64,000 nt of DNA from Actinomucor elegans (taxonomy: Eukaryota; Mucoromycota; Mucoromycetes; Mucorales; Mucoraceae): positions 744,001 to 808,000 of the forward strand of contig JAMSLZ010000002.1 in NCBI GenBank assembly GCA_026027325.1. Reading direction: 5' to 3'. Under the pieces are notes generated by a model. It had not been told where the DNA came from and ran no database searches. It saw nothing but the letters and a program-made list of their open reading frames with translations. A program made the translations under genes and the position numbers. Positions 59,782 through 64,000 of the stretch are shown piece after piece (the stretch's first letter is position 1; every line of letters begins with the position of its first letter).

Positions 59782-61808
59782 CTCGAGTAGATTAGCAGAA
59801 AAAAGTATTTATTTGAAAACCTGGCCCGATGTTTCGTTTCATCCTCAGTCCTTAAATGTGACTGGACTTTAATATGTTACATGCATAGTATTACCGCGGT
59901 CAAGTAGTTTAAAGATGATTAACAGTGTATCACTCATTCTAGACATATAAAGTCCTTCAATACACTCTTATGTTGAGTATTAAGGTATGCATCTTGCTCT
60001 TTTTTTCTATTCGGATTTGTAAACATATTAATAGATTAAAAAAATTGAAAGTTTGAATAAAGATATATACTCTTTGTGATCCGCAGCTTTTGGAACTGTC
60101 AGGCTACCATTTACGTACAAGGTGGAATGATATTCGGGCATGTGTCGACTATGTTTTCCCCACATGCGTTTTCCAATAGAAAAAAAAGTTTTTTTACGCT
60201 AATGTTTTATTAACCTAATATGATATAGCCGTTGTGTGACAAGTACGAAATGCATTAGCTGGTGCATATATCCCAAGAGATTAAAGCAGTGTGAATACAT
60301 CCGGCTCTCTATTGAGTGATATTTGATACGAAGGGACTTAGTTTTCAACCAAATATCAGCATGTTTAATTTGGTTAAGGACAGATAAAACTATGTGATCA
60401 TTGAAGGAGACTATACATTAGCAAAATGTGAATAAAGCTGATAATGAAATGAAATCATTTGAACTGAATTCAAGCCTTGCCAGATATCGCAACTTGTTCT
60501 GAACACGGGGTATTAATTAAAAGCGATATTAGATAGAGACCGGCCATGAGGTCTAGAAGTATACCTCTTCATTTCGAGAGTCAAATATTATTTCTGTGCT
60601 TCGGTAGAATTAAGCAATTGAAATCAAGATATGGCTGACTAACTGCTCTTCTACTGCCTTCTCAAGATGATAATTTGGAAAGAAATCATCTTTCAATTTC
60701 TATGACCTAGGGTCAATATCTATGATCTCAAGTTCTCTCCATACTTATTAGGTTTCTATGATGTTTGATACTGTCAGAAGTCAGAGATCTCTACTGCCAC
60801 GCGTATCATTATTACACTGGTAAATAACTGGAAAATGCATTTTCGTAGTGCTATTGATGATACACCCCTTCCCTGTTTCTCTGTTGTGGATCTCATCCGT
60901 AAGGATATCGATCAACATGTTCAAGAGGATCAGCTCCATTCTCTACTTTAATATCCGCAGCCAACCTTGTTTAGATTTTCTTATACACTATTCTTGTTTA
61001 ATCATTTTATCCATCATAACATTTTAATTTGTGCCTACCTCTTGACTGAGTGTTTTTTCATTCTGCACGAAGTAATAAATAAACAGTTTTTTGAAAAAAA
61101 AAAAAATAAAGACGTGTATTATTACGCGTGAGATCCTGATAGAATCTGTGTTGCGCAAAGATTAGATTATAGTGGGTGTTGTTCACCGCTTCCTCAGGCA
61201 CTATATTAGTTTAAAAAGTTTGTTTCCGAAAAAGCACACTTTGCTCTATAACACCTCGACAGAAGATAGATTTATTTTTATTTTTAAAATTTTGTAAAGA
61301 ATAACAAAAGACTGTACTTCATACATCACCGCCTTACGAGATTGATGGATAATTCCTGGGCTAAGTGGTGTAAAAAATAGTAGATATATTGATATTTAAT
61401 ATGATGAACTCCATTTCTAGCCTTAAATGATTAATAAGAGTCATAAAGAACTGTATTATCTTCCAATTGATACAGGTTGCGTAATAAACACTGCAACAAA
61501 TGTAAATTAGTTACAATTTTAAAAGCTTTCGTTGTCTTCTTATTTTAGTCTACAATTATAACATCTAGTGTATCTAAAGTGCGTTGTATTCTACATATCC
61601 CCTTCCTCCAAAGGTTGCATTTCCATTACCCATGCTCAATTTCCATTTTATGACTTCAATGCCAATTGCTGAGGTTACCATACGCTACCGGTTTAAATTT
61701 CAGTCTCCAATGAACTTAAGAATTCAAAAATGGCGTTCATTTATTGGGCATCGGAGGCGAAACAGTAAAAGGTCAGCTCCGCGTCTTTGATGTGCAGAAT
61801 GCATGGAT
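59782..61808. other. Intergenic region, 2 kb, with one coding-like remnant
   Basis: 60835-60951 reads as a 38-codon frame (MHFRSAIDDTPLPCFSVVDL, then IRKDIDQHVQEDQ) with coding-like codons but no flanking exons. The rest is AT-rich and shows no signal. Confidence 0.4.
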
Positions 61809-62684
61809 TTAATGCTTTAGTCGACTCTCTTTTTCTTTCAACTGATCGACCTTTCTTTGAGTAACACGATGTATTTTACTATGAACCATTGCACCGATCT
61901 CATACATTCCCCAACAAAAGATACCAGAACCGGCAAAGAATAATGTACGCATCAATAGCGAAAAATCACCCAAGAAGGGATAAGGCCAATAACCATTGAT
62001 ATGCTGACAATACCAAGACCAAACAAAATAAAATGCAGCACATCCATAAATCAACCCCACATGCGAGTTGCTTCGCTTGAACTCGATATCAAATACCAAG
62101 AAATCGATCCACAAGAAAATGGCTGGGAACAAATGAAGCGTACAATCGAGTAGCAATGGAATACCTGGTAGATCTTCCGGGACCAATAAACTACGGTCTA
62201 TCAGTATCATTGACCAATACATAACACTGATTAACCCTTCCATCTATTAATAACACGTCGTGAGTATATACAAATGTTTTAACGTGTTGAATAGTTACAG
62301 GTGTGGCGATATTAGCTACAATTTCATATAATACTAGTAGAGTTGACAGTTAAGTACTACATTTACTTTTTGAGCTTTTTTATTTATCTTACCTGGCGAA
62401 AAACTGGGTATAAAAAATCGAATAATTTTCAAGCCAAAGGCCATGGTAGCAATACTTAGGCCTAGAATTGTTAAATACTTGTATAATACACGACATGTTT
62501 AGTATTTCCAACTGCTGTATGATATAATTTTTTTCTTTTTTTTTTTTTTTTTTTTTACCTGATATTGCCCGCCGAAACCAAGTGCGTAAGGATTCTCGAA
62601 AGCGGGCGAGTTCATATTTCGAAGTGCATAAATATTGGAAAAGAGTCCAACAGAATTAAAGACTAAACTCAATACATGAGGCAT
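61809..62684 (-). CDS. AIG1/FAR-17a-type membrane hydrolase
   Basis: Member of the FAR-17a/AIG1 family; animal AIG1 and ADTRP hydrolyse fatty acid esters of hydroxy fatty acids through a Thr and a His inside the membrane. Exons 62559-62684, 62393-62477, 62299-62333 and 61809-62243 give 226 residues. The N-terminal YLTILGLSIATMAFGLK and the block LLLDCTLHLFPAIFLWIDFL carry the family pattern, including the conserved His; the candidate nucleophile Thr is in YLTIL. About six membrane helices are seen, and the tail is basic. Intron 1 contains a run of 21 T. Substrate is not known. Confidence 0.85.
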
Positions 62685-64000
62685 CTTGACAAAAAGTTTT
62701 ATGAAAGGAAAAGAAAAAGAAAAATAACGTAATTGTTTCGATAGTTTCTTTTATGAACAAATCAAGTTCCTGCTTACTGCTGCTGTGCTTCGGCCCTAAT
62801 GTTCTTCCCCGTTGTTTCACACTCCTGCTCAGGACCAACTATGAATTTTAAAATGCACGGTAATAGACGTTTTAAAAGGACAACGTTTACTGGAGGCTGG
62901 AAGTTTCATGCTATTTTTTTTTCCCGGAACAGTGATTGAGCGCCCCATAATACGTTTTATTCAAATATTTTCGGATGCGGCAAGCCCCCTTTAGTTTATC
63001 CGAAGTTTTAGTTAACTGGGTATAGAACGTAATGAAAATCAAAAGAGCGATACATGAACTTACTCACATTAAGGCAAAGAATACGCGTTATTTCAACTTC
63101 AACGACTTTTCTGAAATGAGAAATTTGACATGGTAAGGCGTTCGTAGTACATATTGGTACATTTTCAGAAGATTCCGGTATTTATGTATCCAAAGTGATA
63201 GAGAACAATTGATTTGATACTCATTGATGTACTGAAAGTGCATTATATTATTGCGATACCATTGCCGATAGTTGTAACCTGCTTTTCTCTTCTTCTAATC
63301 GCTTAATTAATCAGGAATCTATTCATATTCGTAAGCAGTAGCTATCCCTCGCATAATCTGATACGATATTTTCCGCTTAGGTTACTTGGCCTACCTACGC
63401 ACAAAAAAGCCCATCAAAAATACTAGTGTATTATGTTTTGTTCTGTAGAAAATGAACCTTTATTAGTAATTGTCCTCCGAAACATTTCTTTGTATTGTTA
63501 AAATGCGCTTCAAGATAGATATACCGGTGCTGTTGTATAAAATATCTAGATATTGATTGGATATTAACCTAGAATCAGGATTTTTTTGTCATGAACTTTA
63601 TCCTTCTTGTTAATAACAAATGACTGCCAATATACAATTGACATTTTAATAGCATTTGTATAGATGTTAATTTAGTATTGAAAGCTGCAAAGATCAATAT
63701 CGATTTCATCAAGTTAAAAAGTTATCATTAGTAGAGATCATCTTGTGAATTAATGAAAAATATAACAGTTTCAATATTGCGCATTTAAAATATATACCCT
63801 AAATATGTTTGTATACTTTCAATATATACCCAGTCTACGTTATTAATATAAGGTTTCTCCAAAATACCATCTATGTTCTCCACAAAAAAAAAAAAAATAG
63901 TACTGTCCCAAAAAATCGGCTTAAGGTTTAGTGTCTTTAGAACTCCTACATTTTGGCCCCCTTTTAACCTTTCTAAATCCATAGACTAATTTCGGTTTAA
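62685..64000. other. Right-end region, 1.3 kb
   Basis: Promoter of the AIG1-type gene, then AT-rich sequence. A 65-codon minus-strand frame at 63785-63982 near the edge (MDLERLKGGQNVGVLKTLNL) has no family match; it might be the end of a gene that starts outside the window. Confidence 0.35.

Overview
The window is nuclear DNA from a filamentous fungus, most likely an early-diverging one (Mucoromycota, probably Mucorales). The evidence is AT-rich sequence, many 45-75 nt GT-AG introns with CTAAC/CTGAT-type branch sites, standard code use, and a gene set (CYRI, JMJD4-like, UreD, a plant-style fused BIO3-BIO1, a Cdc10-class septin) that fits an opisthokont outside Dikarya. I found no bacterial-type operon, CRISPR array, rRNA gene or convincing tRNA gene. 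The assignment to Mucorales is inference.

Layout. 1-10 kb: mostly intergenic, with RPL13 (eL13) at 1.9-2.7 kb, a probable tRNA-derived SINE at 4.1-4.5 kb and an unrecognised Pro/Ser-rich protein at 7-8 kb. 10-17 kb: a JMJD4-like oxygenase, an unrecognised protein with a Ser/Thr/Asn tail, a three-RRM Nam8/Ngr1-type protein, and UreD in convergent orientation. 17-20.5 kb is gene-poor. 20.5-30.2 kb: CYRI (FAM49), then a biotin locus (BIO2 and the BIO3-BIO1 fusion, head to head), a tetraspan protein with a probable GC-AG intron, and PP1 (GLC7). 32-43.9 kb: AVT1-like transporter, a small secreted protein, a GSKIP-domain protein, an Aha1 co-chaperone with a C-terminal membrane anchor, and an M13 metallopeptidase. 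45-51 kb: Cdc10-class septin, NAA38, and a head-to-head pair of an MPLKIP/TTDN1-like protein and TFIIH p62 (TFB1). 53-62.7 kb: HSF-type factor, ALDH3-type fatty aldehyde dehydrogenase, a 57-residue membrane protein, and an AIG1-type hydrolase.

Working relations. The clearest functional unit is the biotin locus: BIO2 and BIO3-BIO1 share a 289-bp promoter region and together cover the last three steps of biotin synthesis. MPLKIP-like and TFB1 share a 187-bp promoter region; their human counterparts are tied to trichothiodystrophy or TFIIH. The other genes are individually transcribed housekeeping genes.

Between genes there is a degenerate family of about 75-bp repeats. At least a dozen copies were seen, all on the + strand as far as I could read, and three of them sit about 175 bp apart near 9.6-10 kb. 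Exon coordinates were built by eye from frame, splice sites and family conservation; each model listed with exons sums to a multiple of three.
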